Source: Nostoc sp. UHCC 0926 (GTDB taxonomy: Bacteria; Cyanobacteriota; Cyanobacteriia; Cyanobacteriales; Nostocaceae). From it: DNA of 64,000 bases. The translations under genes and the position numbers were made by a program. The notes under the pieces are model-generated. The model was not told where the DNA came from and made no database searches. It was given only the letters and a program-made list of their open reading frames with translations. Below are positions 63,591 to 64,000 of this stretch, one piece after another (within the stretch, counting starts at the first letter, position 1; each line of letters opens with the position of its first letter). The stretch lies in assembly GCF_028623165.1 (NCBI RefSeq), contig NZ_CP117768.1:5584001-5648000 (forward strand). Direction: 5' to 3'.

Positions 63591-64000
63591 ATGAACCTGA
63601 GTATTCGGCACTGGTTGACAGAACCCTATATCGCAATCAATCAAATCAGAGGATTTCCAGTGGGGCGATCGCTCAAAATTTGTTTACATTCTGAAAACAC
63701 ACAGGCTTATTTGCCAGCCAATCGAAGTTAAGAGAATTATCTGCCCTTGTCCATCAAACCCTAATGCTGCATTTGTTGGGCGTTTTGTACTGCGACGGAC
63801 TGCAAGATGATCAACTATTGCAGTTAGTTGCTAATACTTAAAAGTCTTATCTGTTATGGGAAATTTCTCATCGTCTGAGTCGATGGTTGTTGAACTATCC
63901 GCTAATTGGTGGGATCAAGACGATGCTACTGCGCTCCGGATCGGCTCATATCCACCGGACTCCAGAAGCGCGATCGCTAATTTACTCGCTGGTCGTCATC
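63591..64000 (+). pseudogene. Interrupted gene start, family not recognised
   Basis: From ATG 63591 the frame encodes MNLSIRHWLTEPYIAINQIR and then GFPVGRSLKICLHSENTQAY, and stops at 63729. In another frame, good protein sequence goes on (LRELSALVHQTLMLHLLGVL, then DDQLLQLVANT), meets TAA at 63839 and continues to the window edge with YLLWEISHRLSRWLLNYPLIGG. One frameshift and one stop thus break what seems to be a real protein. Sequencing error would explain it as well as decay. The gene runs out of the window. Confidence 0.45.

Overview
The window reads as chromosomal DNA of a filamentous, probably heterocyst-forming cyanobacterium of the Nostoc/Anabaena type. The evidence is the abundance of the HIP1 octamer GCGATCGC, a gene for the nitrogen regulator NtcA, a photosystem II gene (psbY), a phytol kinase-type gene, several proteins of cyanobacteria-only families (DUF3084, DUF3146, DUF3685, TIGR02652), Uma2/DUF820 genes, and many short intergenic repeats built on heptads or hairpins.

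Layout. 1-2.1 kb: end of a CBS/CorC-domain membrane protein and an aldo/keto reductase. 2.8-8.7 kb: a free-standing two-module non-ribosomal peptide synthetase (A-PCP-C-A-PCP-TE) on the minus strand. 8.7-26 kb: an exopolysaccharide region with a phosphoglycosyltransferase, three GT-B glycosyltransferases, a Wzy/O-antigen-ligase-like polymerase, a Wzc-like co-polymerase/tyrosine kinase, a secreted beta-helix protein and a Wza-like export protein. These could cover priming, extension, polymerisation, length control and export of a Wzy-type polymer. The flippase is missing, but a reading frame interrupted by stop codons between the first two genes may be the remains of one. 26-32.4 kb: housekeeping genes (ABC ATPase, hisB, fabI, ntcA, DUF3084, YqgF-like, DUF3146). 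33-45 kb: mixed genes, including an amidase plus Crp-type regulator operon, map and an M16 peptidase. 45.4-47.2 kb: psbY and folC. 48.7-54.2 kb: the type IV pilus operon pilM-N-O-Q. 54.3-56.8 kb: a broken PIN-toxin gene and three Uma2 genes. 57.4-63.4 kb: HU protein, a CobD-like decarboxylase, an atypical flavoprotein, a phytol kinase-type protein and a DUF3685 protein with a degenerate receiver. The right edge holds a gene start interrupted by stop codons.

The strongest unusual theme is repeat DNA. At least three families of small inverted-repeat elements and several hairpin repeats are spread over the intergenic spaces, and they have entered the pilM-pilN and pilO-pilQ spacers. In three genes (the M16 peptidase, the CobD-like decarboxylase and the DUF3685 protein) a stretch that looks like intergenic repeat is translated in frame. 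No transposase, CRISPR array, tRNA or rRNA gene was seen. All family assignments come from reading the sequence; no database search was possible.
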